Shown: positions 24,481-35,031, counted from the first letter of the stretch. The stretch: 64,000 bases of DNA from Psychrobacillus glaciei (GCF_008973485.1 NZ_CP031223.1:3038001-3102000); one strand, 5' to 3'. Program-made: numbers and translations. Notes: generated by a model from the letters alone, not told the origin.

Positions 24481-25404
24481 TTAGAAGCTGACCTCTTTTA
24501 ATGCTATATGCAATGAGTCAAGGCAATCCTCTTTTAATGTATGGTCGTTTTGCTCATTGGAATATAAAAGAAGAAGAAGAGTTGTATATATAGCCTTAAA
24601 ATTAGCTGCCTTTTTTTCTTCAATTTGGACATCCCCATATACATCAAAAAAGATTTTTCTTCCTTCAGGAGGCAGAAAACTATACACAATCGATAAATCA
24701 ATTGCCGGATGACCAATATGAGTATCTCCCCAATCAATAACAGCGGAAACCTTTCCTTCCTCATCAACAAGCATATTCCTAATATGTAAGTCTCCGTGAA
24801 CAAGGGTTTGTCTTTGATCCGTTGACAAACTTTTAACGGAAGTAAGAAATTCCTGTAAAAGTTGATACATATCTTTCTGGATTAAATTCTTTTCGAATGC
24901 TTCTTCCAGAAGTTTTTTAAACATTGGCCTCCTTTTATTCAAATCAATACGTCCAATCTGATCAAAAGGGACTTGTAGCTCTTTCGTTTCATTAAGTGGA
25001 AAATTATGCAACACTCTTAAAAAACGAGCTAAAGGTATTGCTGATTTCATTCGTTGTTCTTCCGATAATCTTTTAGGTGTTTCCCCAGGCAAACTTTTAT
25101 ATCCTCCATACGTCCATGGATTTTCCCCTTCTAGCACTCCTTGGTAAATAGGATAGGGTATCGGGATAGGAAGCAATGACGATAGGACAGGTAAAAGCTT
25201 ATTTTCTGTTTGAATTAGTTCCGCTGCAAATTCCCGACGAGGAAAGCGAAACACAAACTTGTTATTTACAAGAAAAACTAAATTATCAAATCCTTTGCCT
25301 AATACAACTGCTTTGACTGGCTTTAATTGAGGGAATTGTCTTTCAATAATTTTCGCTGCCCCCTGTTCAGATACAACTTTATCCGCAGACCAAATCTGAC
25401 TCAT
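24481..25404 (-). CDS. APH-family phosphotransferase
   Basis: The 307-residue protein has the aminoglycoside phosphotransferase/choline kinase fold. The nucleotide loop is near 36-55, the catalytic HGDLHIRN is at 203-210 and the metal-binding IDWGD is at 223-227. The long N-lobe motif GFDNLVFLVNN resembles the Mph/APH(2'')-like group in Bacillus genomes. The substrate cannot be read from sequence: an aminoglycoside, a macrolide or a small metabolite are all possible. ATG 25404 is preceded by AAGAGGG. It has no partner genes. Confidence 0.8.
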   Translation of the reverse strand: MSQIWSADKVVSEQGAAKIIERQFPQLKPVKAVVLGKGFDNLVFLVNNKFVFRFPRREFAAELIQTENKLLPVLSSLLPIPIPYPIYQGVLEGENPWTYGGYKSLPGETPKRLSEEQRMKSAIPLARFLRVLHNFPLNETKELQVPFDQIGRIDLNKRRPMFKKLLEEAFEKNLIQKDMYQLLQEFLTSVKSLSTDQRQTLVHGDLHIRNMLVDEEGKVSAVIDWGDTHIGHPAIDLSIVYSFLPPEGRKIFFDVYGDVQIEEKKAANFKAIYTTLLLLLYSNEQNDHTLKEDCLDSLHIALKEVSF

Positions 25405-25533
25405 ATAACTGCACCCTCTTCTTTCAATGCTACTATTTTATCAAGACAGTTCTTTATTTCTAATTTTAGCATTACTAAAGTTTATGAGACAGCTAATCTA
25501 CTATATTGCTTTTCACTTGAGGAGGAGAAAACC

Positions 25534-25559
25534 GTTCGTAAAAGTACACTTTTACGAAC
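25534..25559. promoter_or_regulatory. Perfect 26-bp palindrome
   Basis: Arms of 12 bases, GTTCGTAAAAGT and its complement, flank AC. Partial copies occur at 21103-21118 and 25644-25656, so it is a recurring element on both sides of the ArsR/MFS/APH block. It may be a regulator binding site or an element end. Confidence 0.45.
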
Positions 25560-26050
25560 TGGTTTAAATTACTCATATTTAACTGTTTCTATAGTTTGTA
25601 TTACTATAAAATTACTTTATGAACGTTCACATCTTCTTACATACTTTTACGAACTCTTTTGGAAAAAAATGTGATTTACATGTGGGCTATGCTCTACAAG
25701 TAATGCTTTATGGGGCGTATTTATGTAATATAAGTGTTTATTATTGGCCACTTGTGGTCCACTTTCATTGATGAAACTCATTCGAATTCAAAACAGCAGG
25801 GAGAAGAAATTGATGTGGCTTTGCAAAATAAAACACTTTTTGTCTCGAGGCTTCTATTACCCAGAAACGTTGAGAAAAAAAGACGACCTTTTATAATTTA
25901 GCAGGGAGTACAAAAATCATTATATTAATATAGAAGGTACTCATGTTGGTTAAGGTGAAATGAATCTCGTACCTGCTTTTCTATTGCTCAACGACGTCCT
26001 AATCTCACTTTTAATGTCTTGTTTAGATCTAAATATATCAGATAATTATT

Positions 26051-26087
26051 AATATAAAAAATGTCTCTGGAAAGCTCCAAAGACATT
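26051..26087 (-). terminator. Rho-independent terminator of the DUF262 operon
   Basis: ATGTCTCTGG at 26061-26070 pairs with CCAAAGACAT at 26077-26086. On the minus strand it is followed by TTTTTTATATT. Confidence 0.65.
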
Positions 26088-26219
26088 AGTGAAATTAAAG
26101 TTCTCTTGTAATACCTATATTTATTCGGAAATTAAGGTAGAATTTTTTAAAATATACTGGTTAACTTTTTAATGTGATCCCCAGTATACAGAAATCAGTT
26201 TTTTCTGTTCTATTAAAAG

Positions 26220-27269
26220 TTATACTTCTAATATAAAGTTTTTCAGTATATTTACCCTTTTAATCCTATTACTTTTTCTCTTAGTGCCTTCTAATGAGAG
26301 ATGTAAGTATTCTTCGATACTGCTTTCTTCAGTAGGTTTTAAATCACTATTTAATTCACCTACTATTTTTTTCGAGAATATGTTTAATCTATTGATAATC
26401 TCCTCAGAAAAATCTATATCATTTTGTAAGAAGTAATCTGTTACAATTATTAGGGCATACAAATGTGTAACTTTTTTCATATACCTTAATATATCGCTAA
26501 AATCGCTTAATTTTTCTAATGTATTTATAATCTCCTCAAACCGAATAAAATCTTCTTCTTTCTTTGGATAATCATCATTGAACATTGCATAAGCCTTGTT
26601 GATGGTTTCCTGATTTAAGTCGTTTTCTATTCCAAACCTAAAGTAAACTAATATTTGACTAATAAACTCAATATCATACATTCTTCTTATACGAGAAGGG
26701 GAGAATATCTTTTTCCAAAATTCCATCTCTGAGACCCTCTCAGCTAATTTAACAAATTCTCCATTAAACTCTGCATTTCTTAATTCCTGTGGATTTAAAG
26801 ATTTATCTGTTGCATTTAATCTTAAAAACAATTCAACTATATCTTCTCTATTTACATCTGATCCTATAACTCTTGATGAGAAAGGGTAACTCCATATAAT
26901 AGCCTTTTCAGTAGGAGATAATTCACTAAAATTCTTATCTACAAATGAATATTCACTGCTTTTCAGATATCTTGCTTGTAATGAAAATTCATCATTTATA
27001 AAATCAAAAATGGCTCCAATACGTTGTTGACCGTCAATAATACTCGTGACGGCATCTCCATTGTCTGGATTTATTAACTTTTCATGTAAATAAATTTCTG
27101 GAATTGAGAAACCCAATAATATAGTTTCAATTAGTTTAATTTGATCTTTGAGTGACCATACATAATTCCTCTGATATGAATTATCTACAATTAGCGTCCC
27201 ATTTCTTCTAGAATCAATTAACCATTTTGTTGATTTTTTTTCATTTTGCATTCTATCAATGATTCTCAT
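26220..27269 (-). CDS. DUF262-domain protein (GmrS/ParB-like nucleotide-binding)
   Basis: The 349-residue protein has the DUF262 hallmarks QRNYVW at 33-38 and DGQQR at 79-83, followed by NATDKSLNPQELRNAEF. DUF262 domains in GmrSD, BrxU and SspE couple nucleotide hydrolysis to DNA or modified-base recognition. Unlike those, this protein has no HNH (DUF1524) nuclease part. The C-terminal half is helical with no recognised motif. ATG 27269 overlaps the stop of the upstream nucleotidyltransferase gene in an ATGA arrangement, so the two proteins are made together. A defence or toxin-antitoxin role is inferred from domain type and coupling. Confidence 0.75.
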   Translation of the reverse strand: MRIIDRMQNEKKSTKWLIDSRRNGTLIVDNSYQRNYVWSLKDQIKLIETILLGFSIPEIYLHEKLINPDNGDAVTSIIDGQQRIGAIFDFINDEFSLQARYLKSSEYSFVDKNFSELSPTEKAIIWSYPFSSRVIGSDVNREDIVELFLRLNATDKSLNPQELRNAEFNGEFVKLAERVSEMEFWKKIFSPSRIRRMYDIEFISQILVYFRFGIENDLNQETINKAYAMFNDDYPKKEEDFIRFEEIINTLEKLSDFSDILRYMKKVTHLYALIIVTDYFLQNDIDFSEEIINRLNIFSKKIVGELNSDLKPTEESSIEEYLHLSLEGTKRKSNRIKRVNILKNFILEV

Positions 27270-27856
27270 AGTTCATTTCTCTCCTTACACTCTTTGATAG
27301 AATTTTTATAATAATATGAGACTGCATCCCACGATTCAAAAATTCTATAATTAATATCATTAATTAATTCATACTTTAATTGAATGGTAGCCTCAAACTC
27401 ACCTGTTTCTTCAATCCACCTCTTATAACTCTCATTTTTTACTGAAAAACCATCAAAAATAATAAATTTCTTGAAAATTGAACTTGCGACTTTTTTATGA
27501 AATTGATATTTAAATCTACCACTATAGAATTCTTCTAAGTACTGCTGTCTAAAATGAGAATAATGAGTGGGGCTTACTACTGCTATATCTATATCTGATT
27601 CTTCTGTAAAGTCTCTCAATCCATTTGCAGGATTTAAACTAAATCCAATCTTACCACTCCCAAAAATAGAAACATTATTTTTATGTACGCCTAATAAAGT
27701 AGCAACATCACTTTTAAAATTATCATACTTATTAATTGCTTCTAAAGTAGTGTTAGGACTAAAACAATAAGCATTATTCCCTAATAAATCATCTTGGTAA
27801 ATATCATCAATATTTTTGCTTAGAATATTTTTCTTCTCTTCCATTGTTAAAGTCAT
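27266..27856 (-). CDS. Nucleotidyltransferase-fold protein paired with DUF262
   Basis: ATG 27856 follows TTAGGAGAA with five bases of spacing, so the longer frame to 27901 is not needed. The 196-residue product contains GSGKIGFSLNP at 66-76 and SDIDIAVV at 87-94. This is the GS...DxD signature of polymerase-beta-type nucleotidyltransferases such as MNT, AbiEii or CD-NTase relatives. A helical C-terminus follows. No second catalytic domain is visible. Transfer of nucleotides to RNA, protein or a small molecule are all possible. It precedes the DUF262 gene and overlaps it by four bases. Confidence 0.7.
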   Translation of the reverse strand: MTLTMEEKKNILSKNIDDIYQDDLLGNNAYCFSPNTTLEAINKYDNFKSDVATLLGVHKNNVSIFGSGKIGFSLNPANGLRDFTEESDIDIAVVSPTHYSHFRQQYLEEFYSGRFKYQFHKKVASSIFKKFIIFDGFSVKNESYKRWIEETGEFEATIQLKYELINDINYRIFESWDAVSYYYKNSIKECKERNEL

Positions 27857-27901
27857 TAATATTCTCCTAATTATATTCTTACCATAATTTCCCTTGGCCA
27901 T

Positions 27902-28291
27902 TCGTAAGTTCCTAATTATCTTAATTTTACCTTATTAATCATGAATGAGATATGTTTATAGAACGGACCTCCTAATTTAATTAATCTAATGGAACATTTT
28001 AAATAGCCCCACTGAGCGAGGCTACGATTAGTTAACTATTATCATTTGTCTCTCAACACTAGTCCAATACAAATTGAGTAATTGACATCAAGCACAACAC
28101 ATTCCAATCCTTAATTTAGTACATATATATCATGATACGGTTTGACTCTCATTTTATCTCATCTGCTATAGGAACTATTGCAAATTTTATTTTTTATTAG
28201 ATAAATAATCTATTAATGCTTGCCAATATGGCAAAGATATAATTAAAGTCGTTATCGAAAAAATCAAGCATAAAATTTCCTAAAATAAAAT
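27902..28291. other. Intergenic region between the DUF262 operon and ssrA
   Basis: About 390 AT-rich bases with no gene, tRNA or repeat copy that I can support. A partial duplicate of the ssrA terminator arm (AAGCATAAAATTTCC) lies at 28266-28280. Confidence 0.4.
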
Positions 28292-28327
28292 AAAGCATAA
28301 AGTTTCCAAAAGGAAATTTTATGCTTT
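28292..28327 (-). terminator. Terminator of ssrA
   Basis: AAAGCATAAAGTTTCC at 28292-28307 pairs with GGAAATTTTATGCTTT at 28312-28327, with a T-rich tract on the minus strand. Confidence 0.75.
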
Positions 28328-28368
28328 ACGTCACAAGGGTTTTGGCACTCAGTGAAATTCATTAAATA

Positions 28369-28719
28369 TGGAGACGGCGGGATTTGAACCCGCGTCCAGA
28401 AACTCTAACACTTAAGCTTCTACGCGTGTATCTTGCCTATTTAGGATTCGCGTAGCACTATGCCGACAAGCGGGCGTCATGTACGCTAACTTGGAAATCT
28501 CTTGGTGACAGCTCAAGTGGCACTGCCAACCGTATCCCACTAAAGTTGAGCTTTACCTAGCCACATGGGCGATGGATAGATAAAGCAGATCCGAGCTTAC
28601 GCTGCGAATGCTAAGTTGTTGTTTGTTTTGCCTGTTGTTATAAGTTCCGTTTTTACGGAGCCGAGCCTCCGACGCGCAACTCAAGCTCAGACTATCCCTG
28701 TCGAATCCATAACGTCCCC
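28369..28719 (-). ncRNA. ssrA: tmRNA (transfer-messenger RNA)
   Basis: The 5' end GGGGACGTTATGGATTCGAC and the 3' end with GGTTCAAATCCCGCC form the alanyl tRNA-like domain. The acceptor stem GGGGACG pairs with CGTCTCC and the CCA is not encoded. The internal reading frame GGC AAA ACA AAC ... GCG TAA encodes GKTNNNLAFAA, giving the degradation tag (A)GKTNNNLAFAA. The RNA rescues stalled ribosomes together with SmpB, whose gene lies just upstream. The length is about 351 nt before processing. Confidence 0.95.
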
Positions 28720-28787
28720 GTTTATGGAATATAAGCTTTGTTACATATTCACTATACATCAAATATGGTCAAAATTCAAGTGAAACG

Positions 28788-29255
28788 TTATTGATTGCGC
28801 TCTTTGAATGCTCTATCCATATCACGTTTTGCTTCTTTTTTCTTTAACACGTCTCGTTTGTCGTATTCTTTCTTCCCTTTTCCGACTCCGATTAATACTT
28901 TTGCAAAGCCATTTTTTAAATACATTTTTAGCGGAACGATGGTGTAGCCATCTCGTTTTGTTTCTCCGATTAATGTACTAATCTGCTTTTTATGTAAAAG
29001 TAGTTTGCGTGATCGTAAAGGGTCGTGGTTGAAGCGATTTCCTTGTTCATATGGACTAATATGCATATTGGAGATCCATGCTTCATTGTTCCGAATTCGG
29101 ATGAATGCATCTTTTAACTGTACCTTAGCATTTCGAATCGATTTGATTTCCGTACCTTGTAGTACAATACCTGCTTCAATCGTCTCTTCGATAAAGTAGT
29201 CATGGTTTGCTTTTTTGTTTTGTGCAAGCACTTTATCCTCAGGCTTTTTTGCCAT
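28788..29255 (-). CDS. smpB: SsrA-binding protein SmpB
   Basis: The 155-residue protein has the SmpB OB-fold core ([58 protein letters not shown]) and the basic C-terminal tail [17 protein letters not shown], which mimics the missing codon-anticodon helix in the decoding site. ATG 29255 has GAGGTG six bases upstream. An ATG three codons earlier is possible. It sits between rnr and ssrA, the usual Bacillales order. Confidence 0.96.
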   Translation of the reverse strand: MAKKPEDKVLAQNKKANHDYFIEETIEAGIVLQGTEIKSIRNAKVQLKDAFIRIRNNEAWISNMHISPYEQGNRFNHDPLRSRKLLLHKKQISTLIGETKRDGYTIVPLKMYLKNGFAKVLIGVGKGKKEYDKRDVLKKKEAKRDMDRAFKERNQ

Positions 29256-29301
29256 CTCATTCACCTCTCAAAAGCTGGAGAGGAGCGACTTAATCGCTCC
29301 T

Positions 29302-31611
29302 TTATTTTTTCTTCGGTCGTTTACGTCGTTGTGATTTTTTCGCAACCGTTTCGTAAAATTTCTTTTTCTGATTGACTCCTGTTTTCGGACCTGGTTGAGA
29401 AGCTCCTTTTTTAGCAGGAGTTCTATCTTTTTTCTGCGCGTGAATTACTTTTGGTGCTTCTTTTCTAGTACGGTGGAATGCTTTTTTCATGCCGACGATT
29501 TCAAAGTCAACTGCAGATTCTTCTACTTTCACATCTGCTACTCGAATCGTCACTTCATCACCGATTCGGAATTGCTTCCCTGAACGCTCACCGATCATCA
29601 TCAATTGACGGTCATCGAAACGGTAATAATCATCGGTCATATTCGTTACGTGCACAAGACCTTCTATTGTATTCGGAAGCTCGATGAACATACCAAAGTT
29701 TGTAATAGAACTAATAATACCTTCGAACTCTTCGCCGATTTTATCCGCCATATATTGTGCTTTTTTCAGTGAATCTGTATCACGTTCTGCATCTACTGCA
29801 CGTCTTTCGCGTTTCGACGTATGTTCTGCAATATCATCGATAATCGCACCCCAATGACTAATCGTTGTTTGCGATACATCTCCATTTACTAAATACGTAC
29901 GAATTAATCGATGAACGATTAAATCGGGATAACGTCGAATTGGTGAAGTAAAATGCGTATAATATTCTGTTGATAAACCAAAATGTCCTAAGCAATCAGC
30001 ATGATATTTCGCTTGTTGTAACGATCTTAAAAGCATTGTAGAAATTACCGGTTCTTCTGGCATGCCTTCAATGGACTCAATAATTTCTTGTAATGCTTTC
30101 GGGTGAATATCATTTCCTGTCCCTTTTACAACAAGCCCAAAGTTTGTTAAAAATCCGAAAAAGCGTTGCAGTTTTTCCGGTTTAGGATCTTCATGGATTC
30201 GGTAAATAAATGGGACATCCATCCATTTGAAATGTTCCGCTACTGTTTCATTGGCAGCTAACATAAACTCTTCAATTAGACGTTCTGCAACCGTACGTTC
30301 CCGTATCGCAACATCCGTTGGCCAACCATCTTCATCAACAATTATTTTTGCTTCTGGAAAATCAAAATCGATTGCTCCACGATTTTTTCGCTTTTCTCTT
30401 AATACAGCTGCTAACTCAGCCATTGTTTCAAACATTGGCACAAGCGGCTCATATCGTTCCATTAATGCAGCATCTTTTTCTTCTAAAATTTTGTATACAT
30501 CCGTATAAGTCATTCTTTCTGTTGTTCGAATAACACTTTGGAAAATCTCATGCGATGTCACCATACCAGAACCATCAATGATCATTTCACATGACAATGT
30601 TAATCGATCCACATGTGGGTTTAACGAACAAATCCCATTGGATAAACGATGTGGAATCATTGGAATAACTCGGTCTGCTAAATATACACTTGTTCCGCGG
30701 TCATATGCTTCACGGTCAAGTGGTGACCCTTCTGTTACATAATGACTTACGTCCGCAATATGTACACCAAGCTTAAATGTACCATCCGGGAATTTAGTCA
30801 CGGTAACCGCATCATCTAAGTCTTTTGCATCGGCACCATCAATCGTTACAATTACTTCTTCACGTAAATCTCTACGATTATCCAAGTCTTTTTCGTCAAT
30901 TGCATCTGGTACTGATTCCGCTTGATCGATTACTTCCTTTGGAAAATCAATCGTAATACCATGTTTATAAATAATCGATAATATATCGACACCAGGATCA
31001 TTTTTATGGCCAAGAATTTGCTTGACAATCCCTGTTGCAGATTTTCTTTCATTTGGCCAATCCGTAATTTCTACAACTACTTTATGCCCTTCAATCGCTC
31101 CAAGCGTATCCCCTTTTGCAATAAATACATCCATTGGAACTTTCTTATCATCTGGAATAACAAATCCGAATCCTTTATTGTCTTGGAAAGTTCCAACAAC
31201 TTGAGTGATTCCTCTTTGTGTAATTTTAATAATCGAACCTTCTCTTCGGTCACCGCTAGATTCAAGTGAAACACGAACAAGCACTTTGTCTCCATTTACT
31301 GCTCCATTCACTTCAGTTGGTGGAATGAAAATATCATCCATTCCCTCTTCTTCTGGTGCAACAAACCCGAAGCCTTTTGCATGACCGATAAACTTCCCAA
31401 CTATTAAGTTCATACGCGATGGTATACCATATCGGTTTGATCTCGAACGGACAACTAGCCCTTTTTCTTCCATTTGAACTAGTGTTTTTACTAACTCTTT
31501 AAATTCCTCCGAATGTGTAAGCCCAAAATGATTCTCGATTTCTTTCATCATTAGCGGTTTATATTCTTCAGAGCGCATTAATTCAAGTAACGTTTCTTTC
31601 ATATTTTCCAT
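29302..31611 (-). CDS. rnr: Ribonuclease R
   Basis: The 769-residue 3'-5' exoribonuclease has an N-terminal winged helix (about 1-65), two cold-shock OB domains ([14 protein letters not shown] and [15 protein letters not shown]), the RNB catalytic domain with [12 protein letters not shown], an S1 domain ([20 protein letters not shown]) and a lysine-rich tail. RNase R degrades structured RNA and tmRNA-tagged mRNAs, which fits its place ahead of smpB and ssrA. ATG 31611 follows AGGAGGGATGAACT. All metal-binding aspartates of the RNB motif are present. Confidence 0.96.
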   Translation of the reverse strand: MENMKETLLELMRSEEYKPLMMKEIENHFGLTHSEEFKELVKTLVQMEEKGLVVRSRSNRYGIPSRMNLIVGKFIGHAKGFGFVAPEEEGMDDIFIPPTEVNGAVNGDKVLVRVSLESSGDRREGSIIKITQRGITQVVGTFQDNKGFGFVIPDDKKVPMDVFIAKGDTLGAIEGHKVVVEITDWPNERKSATGIVKQILGHKNDPGVDILSIIYKHGITIDFPKEVIDQAESVPDAIDEKDLDNRRDLREEVIVTIDGADAKDLDDAVTVTKFPDGTFKLGVHIADVSHYVTEGSPLDREAYDRGTSVYLADRVIPMIPHRLSNGICSLNPHVDRLTLSCEMIIDGSGMVTSHEIFQSVIRTTERMTYTDVYKILEEKDAALMERYEPLVPMFETMAELAAVLREKRKNRGAIDFDFPEAKIIVDEDGWPTDVAIRERTVAERLIEEFMLAANETVAEHFKWMDVPFIYRIHEDPKPEKLQRFFGFLTNFGLVVKGTGNDIHPKALQEIIESIEGMPEEPVISTMLLRSLQQAKYHADCLGHFGLSTEYYTHFTSPIRRYPDLIVHRLIRTYLVNGDVSQTTISHWGAIIDDIAEHTSKRERRAVDAERDTDSLKKAQYMADKIGEEFEGIISSITNFGMFIELPNTIEGLVHVTNMTDDYYRFDDRQLMMIGERSGKQFRIGDEVTIRVADVKVEESAVDFEIVGMKKAFHRTRKEAPKVIHAQKKDRTPAKKGASQPGPKTGVNQKKKFYETVAKKSQRRKRPKKK

Positions 31612-31653
31612 AGTTCATCCCTCCTTTTTCAGCGTGTGCACATTTGGTTTGTT

Positions 31654-32400
31654 TTACACATTCCAATCAAGCGACTCTAAAAAGTTTAATATATCTTCAT
31701 GTAATTGCTCTTTTTCCGAACCAAGCGTGATGACATGGCCTGAATTTTCATACCAATTTAGTTTTTTATCGATGGATTCCGCTTCTTCATAAATGATATT
31801 TGCGGAATTTATATCAATAACGACATCCTTCTTACCTTGTGTAACAAGGAGTGGTGCGTAAATATGATCGACATGATCTTTCACATTGTAAACAAACTCT
31901 CTTAGCTCTGACAACGTTTCCATTGGTGTTTGACGAATTGCTTCTACTTCTTCTTCGATTTGCTCTTCTGTTTTTCCTTCATACTTCTTATATTCTCTTG
32001 CATATTTTAATACACCTTCAAACATAATGTCCGTTGTTTTCATGGACATTGGAGAACACATGGTCACAATTCCTTTCACAGGAACTGTATACCCTAATTT
32101 CAATGAAAATATGCCACCAAGAGAAAGACCAGCTACAGCGATCTCTTCATAGCCCGTAGCCTTTAAATGATCATATGCTTTCATCACATCTTGCCACCAA
32201 TCAGTTGGACCAGTTTCAAGTAGCTCTTCAGGTGGTACTCCATGTCCTTTATAATGTGGCGCTAATGATGTGTATCCATTCTTCTCTAAGAAGCGTCCGA
32301 GCATTCGAACATCAGACGAATTGCCTGTAAATCCATGGAGAAGTAATACTGCACGTTTCCCTGCTTCAAAGAAAAAAGGTTTTGGCGTTGAAATTCGCAT
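31654..32400 (-). CDS. est: Carboxylesterase, Est30/YvaK type
   Basis: The 248-residue alpha/beta hydrolase has the oxyanion HGFTG near 22-26, nucleophile Ser93 in GLSLGG, Asp192 in GKKDVVID and His222 in NSGHVI. These match Geobacillus Est30 and B. subtilis YvaK, which hydrolyse short-chain esters. The position between secG and rnr is conserved in Bacillales. Its physiological substrate is not known. ATG 32400 follows GGAGGGATTTATCC. Confidence 0.92.
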   Translation of the reverse strand: MRISTPKPFFFEAGKRAVLLLHGFTGNSSDVRMLGRFLEKNGYTSLAPHYKGHGVPPEELLETGPTDWWQDVMKAYDHLKATGYEEIAVAGLSLGGIFSLKLGYTVPVKGIVTMCSPMSMKTTDIMFEGVLKYAREYKKYEGKTEEQIEEEVEAIRQTPMETLSELREFVYNVKDHVDHIYAPLLVTQGKKDVVIDINSANIIYEEAESIDKKLNWYENSGHVITLGSEKEQLHEDILNFLESLDWNV

Positions 32401-32457
32401 GGATAAATCCCTCCAATCTAAAAGCTAGAAATAAATTATGTACTAATTAAAAGAAAA

Positions 32458-32486
32458 CGCCTAACCAATCAGAAGTCGGTCAGGCG
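32458..32486 (-). terminator. Terminator after secG
   Basis: CGCCTAACC at 32458-32466 pairs with GGTCAGGCG at 32478-32486. The minus-strand product ends in TTTTCTTTTA. It separates secG from est. Confidence 0.65.
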
Positions 32487-32499
32487 GTTCGAATCTGTT

Positions 32500-32727
32500 T
32501 TAAAGTTTAGTTACAGCAATAGTTAGAATGAAAAACAAGACAGCAAGTACTATCGTCACTCTATGTAATACAAGGTCCATACCTCGAGCTTTTTGTTTTC
32601 CAAAAAGTTGTTCAGCTCCACCAGAGATGGCTCCCGAAAGACCAGCACTTTTCCCCGATTGTAACAATACAACTACGATTAATGCGAGCGAAACGATGAC
32701 AAGTAAAGTTAATAAAAACGCATGCAT
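32500..32727 (-). CDS. secG: Preprotein translocase subunit SecG
   Basis: The 75-residue membrane protein has two spans (about 3-23 and 53-73) and the SecG signature [20 protein letters not shown] with LFGKQKARG. It is the accessory subunit of the SecYEG channel. ATG 32727 follows CAGGAGGTGGAATAA. It heads the secG-est-rnr-smpB-ssrA block. Confidence 0.95.
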   Translation of the reverse strand: MHAFLLTLLVIVSLALIVVVLLQSGKSAGLSGAISGGAEQLFGKQKARGMDLVLHRVTIVLAVLFFILTIAVTKL

Positions 32728-32931
32728 TTATTCCACCTCCTGATAAGAACGTTCACAACAACTTTAATTTTACCAAAAACAACTAGAAGTTACAACAGTC
32801 TATCAATAATATAATGCTTTTCAATAAACATAATATTATTTCCGAGTTTACGAACTATCAAACTATTAGTAATGTTGTAATTATACATGATTTGAAAATA
32901 TCTAAATTCTTACAGAAAAGAAGTGTAATTT

Positions 32932-34470
32932 GTGAAAAATAAACTGTTCTTACTAAGTGGCATCATTCTATGTGGCATCATTGGGGTTCTCTATTGGTTT
33001 ACTCTTCAGAATCAAATACAACTTCCGTCCGATCATTGGAGTCGCTCTTATCAAACGAATGCAGATGATGGTAACTATTCCAAACTTCAAAGTGTAGCAG
33101 AAGGAAACGGCTATACAATCAGCTTACTCGATTTCAAAAAGTTAGTTGTTTTATCTTGTGATGATGAGATGGAATGTAAAAAGAATCGCACGATTGACTT
33201 ATTGAATGCATACAAAAATAGTTGGAGCAATGAAACAGACTCCTATTTTATAAGAGAGAATGCGCTCATTCATGTTAATGTTTCATCTGGTGAAACATTA
33301 ATTGCTCCAAACGTTGTAAATTTTTCTATGACGGAAAATACGCTTGTCTATTGGACGGAAGATAATCGTGTTGTCGTTTTAGATAACCCTTTTTCCTCTG
33401 TAAAACAGCAATTTACACTGAATGACCCTGTATCCGATGTAAAAGTATTAGAAGACCAAATTTTCGTTGTAACAGAAAATAAAAAAGAAGAACGTTTTAC
33501 GATATATCATTTATCAAATGAGCCAACCATGCTTTTTCAGTTCAGTATAAGTTCTCGGGAAATTCTTTCGTCCATGCAAATTGCCCAACTAAAGGATAAT
33601 AACTTTTTACTATTTTTAGATAAAAAAATTCTTGCTGGTGGTTCAAGCACAAAGAATATTGAAACAGCAGTTTTCGGCCTAACAACAGGTCAATCACCCG
33701 ATTTCAACAGCTTAACATTTGTTGAAAGCCAGACTGGTATAAACCTAAAAGACGTTCAATCTCCAGTTTTATTCCAAGGTAAACAAGGACCCATGGTTAC
33801 ATTTACATCGACCTACAATGATACATTCGGTGAAATGGTTACAAAAGTTTTTGTTGGGAATTTTTCAGGTAACCTCATTCAAGCTAGTTCCGCTACTAAA
33901 TCTGGAGATAGGTATGACCGTTCTATTTTATTAAATGACCAAACAGTTGCCTATCTAAAAATGAAAGGAAAAGAACGTTTTCTTGAATATTCATCGTCTG
34001 ATGAAGTGAAAAAGAAAGAAAGTAATACAATATTGGCGGGAGATTATAAAGCAGCAGCCTACACATTGATTGGAAAGATTTTTAATGGCTTTATACTTAT
34101 TCTATTTTCATTTACCTGGATAATAATTACCTTTTTAATAACGTATGGTCTTGTTTTCCTTTTACAAAAAATAAGATTTACTTATGCTCATCGAACTGCC
34201 TTTATCATCCATATTATTGCTTTATATAGTGTCCAAACGATTTTCTTATTTCGCTTTACTTCTTTTGAAAGGTGGGTACGAAATATTCCATTTGTCACGG
34301 AGAATTGGTATTTCGCTCTATTGTTATTAGTTTGTATTATCCTTTCAACTATCCCTTTGTACATTCTTCGTTATAAGGTGTCTGAGGATAATTTTAATCT
34401 TTGTGTAGTTTATACAACCTTTATGAATCTAGGGGTACTGTTTTTCTTAGTTGGACCTTTTATCTTCTAA
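32932..34470 (+). CDS. Large membrane protein with extracytoplasmic domain, unknown function
   Basis: The 512-residue product has one N-terminal span (about 5-24), an extracytoplasmic region of about 360 residues with repeated short beta-strand segments suggestive of a propeller-like fold (VSDVKVLEDQIFVVTENK, GPMVTFTSTYNDTFGE), and four C-terminal spans from about 385. The ATG, or GTG-adjacent start, at 32932 has GAAAAGAAGTG upstream. It lies on the opposite strand to its neighbours, between secG and the eno remnant. No family is recognised. A sensory or assembly role is speculation. Confidence 0.75.
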   Translation: MKNKLFLLSGIILCGIIGVLYWFTLQNQIQLPSDHWSRSYQTNADDGNYSKLQSVAEGNGYTISLLDFKKLVVLSCDDEMECKKNRTIDLLNAYKNSWSNETDSYFIRENALIHVNVSSGETLIAPNVVNFSMTENTLVYWTEDNRVVVLDNPFSSVKQQFTLNDPVSDVKVLEDQIFVVTENKKEERFTIYHLSNEPTMLFQFSISSREILSSMQIAQLKDNNFLLFLDKKILAGGSSTKNIETAVFGLTTGQSPDFNSLTFVESQTGINLKDVQSPVLFQGKQGPMVTFTSTYNDTFGEMVTKVFVGNFSGNLIQASSATKSGDRYDRSILLNDQTVAYLKMKGKERFLEYSSSDEVKKKESNTILAGDYKAAAYTLIGKIFNGFILILFSFTWIIITFLITYGLVFLLQKIRFTYAHRTAFIIHIIALYSVQTIFLFRFTSFERWVRNIPFVTENWYFALLLLVCIILSTIPLYILRYKVSEDNFNLCVVYTTFMNLGVLFFLVGPFIF

Positions 34471-34628
34471 TACGAAAATAGGTTAATTACACATTTTCAG
34501 CGCCATTAAATTAGGTTTTACTCCTCAATTTTGAAGGGAAATTTGGTTTAGTTGGAAAAACGGAGGCTTTAGTTGGAATAACCACTTTTTTGGAATTTGC
34601 ACTAACTTTCTATTCCACATCCATTCAA

Positions 34629-34770
34629 AAAAACTACTTAACGATTCACTCATTAAGTAGCTTTTTATCATTATTTTAAGTTGTAGAACATTTTTTCCCA
34701 CAGTATTGAGCAGTACCATTTAACTGATCCTCAATACGAAGTAACTGATTGTATTTCGCTACACGAACCG
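34629..34770 (-). pseudogene. eno: Duplicate of the enolase 3' end with its terminator
   Basis: About 140 bases match 44087-44228 at roughly 90 percent, in the same orientation. On the minus strand it encodes [14 protein letters not shown], then diverges (NGTAQYCGKKCSTT against [16 protein letters not shown]). It includes the enolase terminator hairpin with CTACTTAACG and CATTAAGTAG. Homology stops abruptly near 34770. It is a direct repeat with the intact gene's 3' end, flanking 9.3 kb of accessory DNA. Confidence 0.88.
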
Positions 34771-35031
34771 TTTTTTTTTCGTAATCTTGCGGCTCATGTT
34801 TGTCTGTCGCCCTTTTGAAATTTGTAAAGACGCGGTGCATTAGATTTGGTTAATGAGAGAATTAATCCTCTCCTATTTTTTCTCTGTTTACCCATGCTAT
34901 ATTATTTAACAAAGGAAAGTACCAGAAGCATTACGGGTTCAGTTGGCGTGGAGAAAAATGCCAATAACAAAGTAAATTTCATACTAACCAGTATATTTTT
35001 CAAAAGCAAATCCGCAATATAAATGACAAGC

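Larger units (their letters stand above)
25405..26219. other. Long intergenic region
   Basis: No supported gene over about 800 bases. It contains the 26-bp palindrome at 25534-25559, a partial copy of it at 25644-25656 (ACTTTTACGAACT), and the terminator of the DUF262 operon at 26051-26087. Several short frames on either strand lack ribosome sites. Confidence 0.5.

Noticed and set aside
27857-27901. N-terminal extension MAKGNYGKN of the nucleotidyltransferase
   Set aside because: A strong ribosome site lies between it and ATG 27856, and the extension has no site of its own.
34525-34719. 64-codon minus-strand frame
   Set aside because: It overlaps the enolase remnant and terminator in another frame and has no ribosome site.
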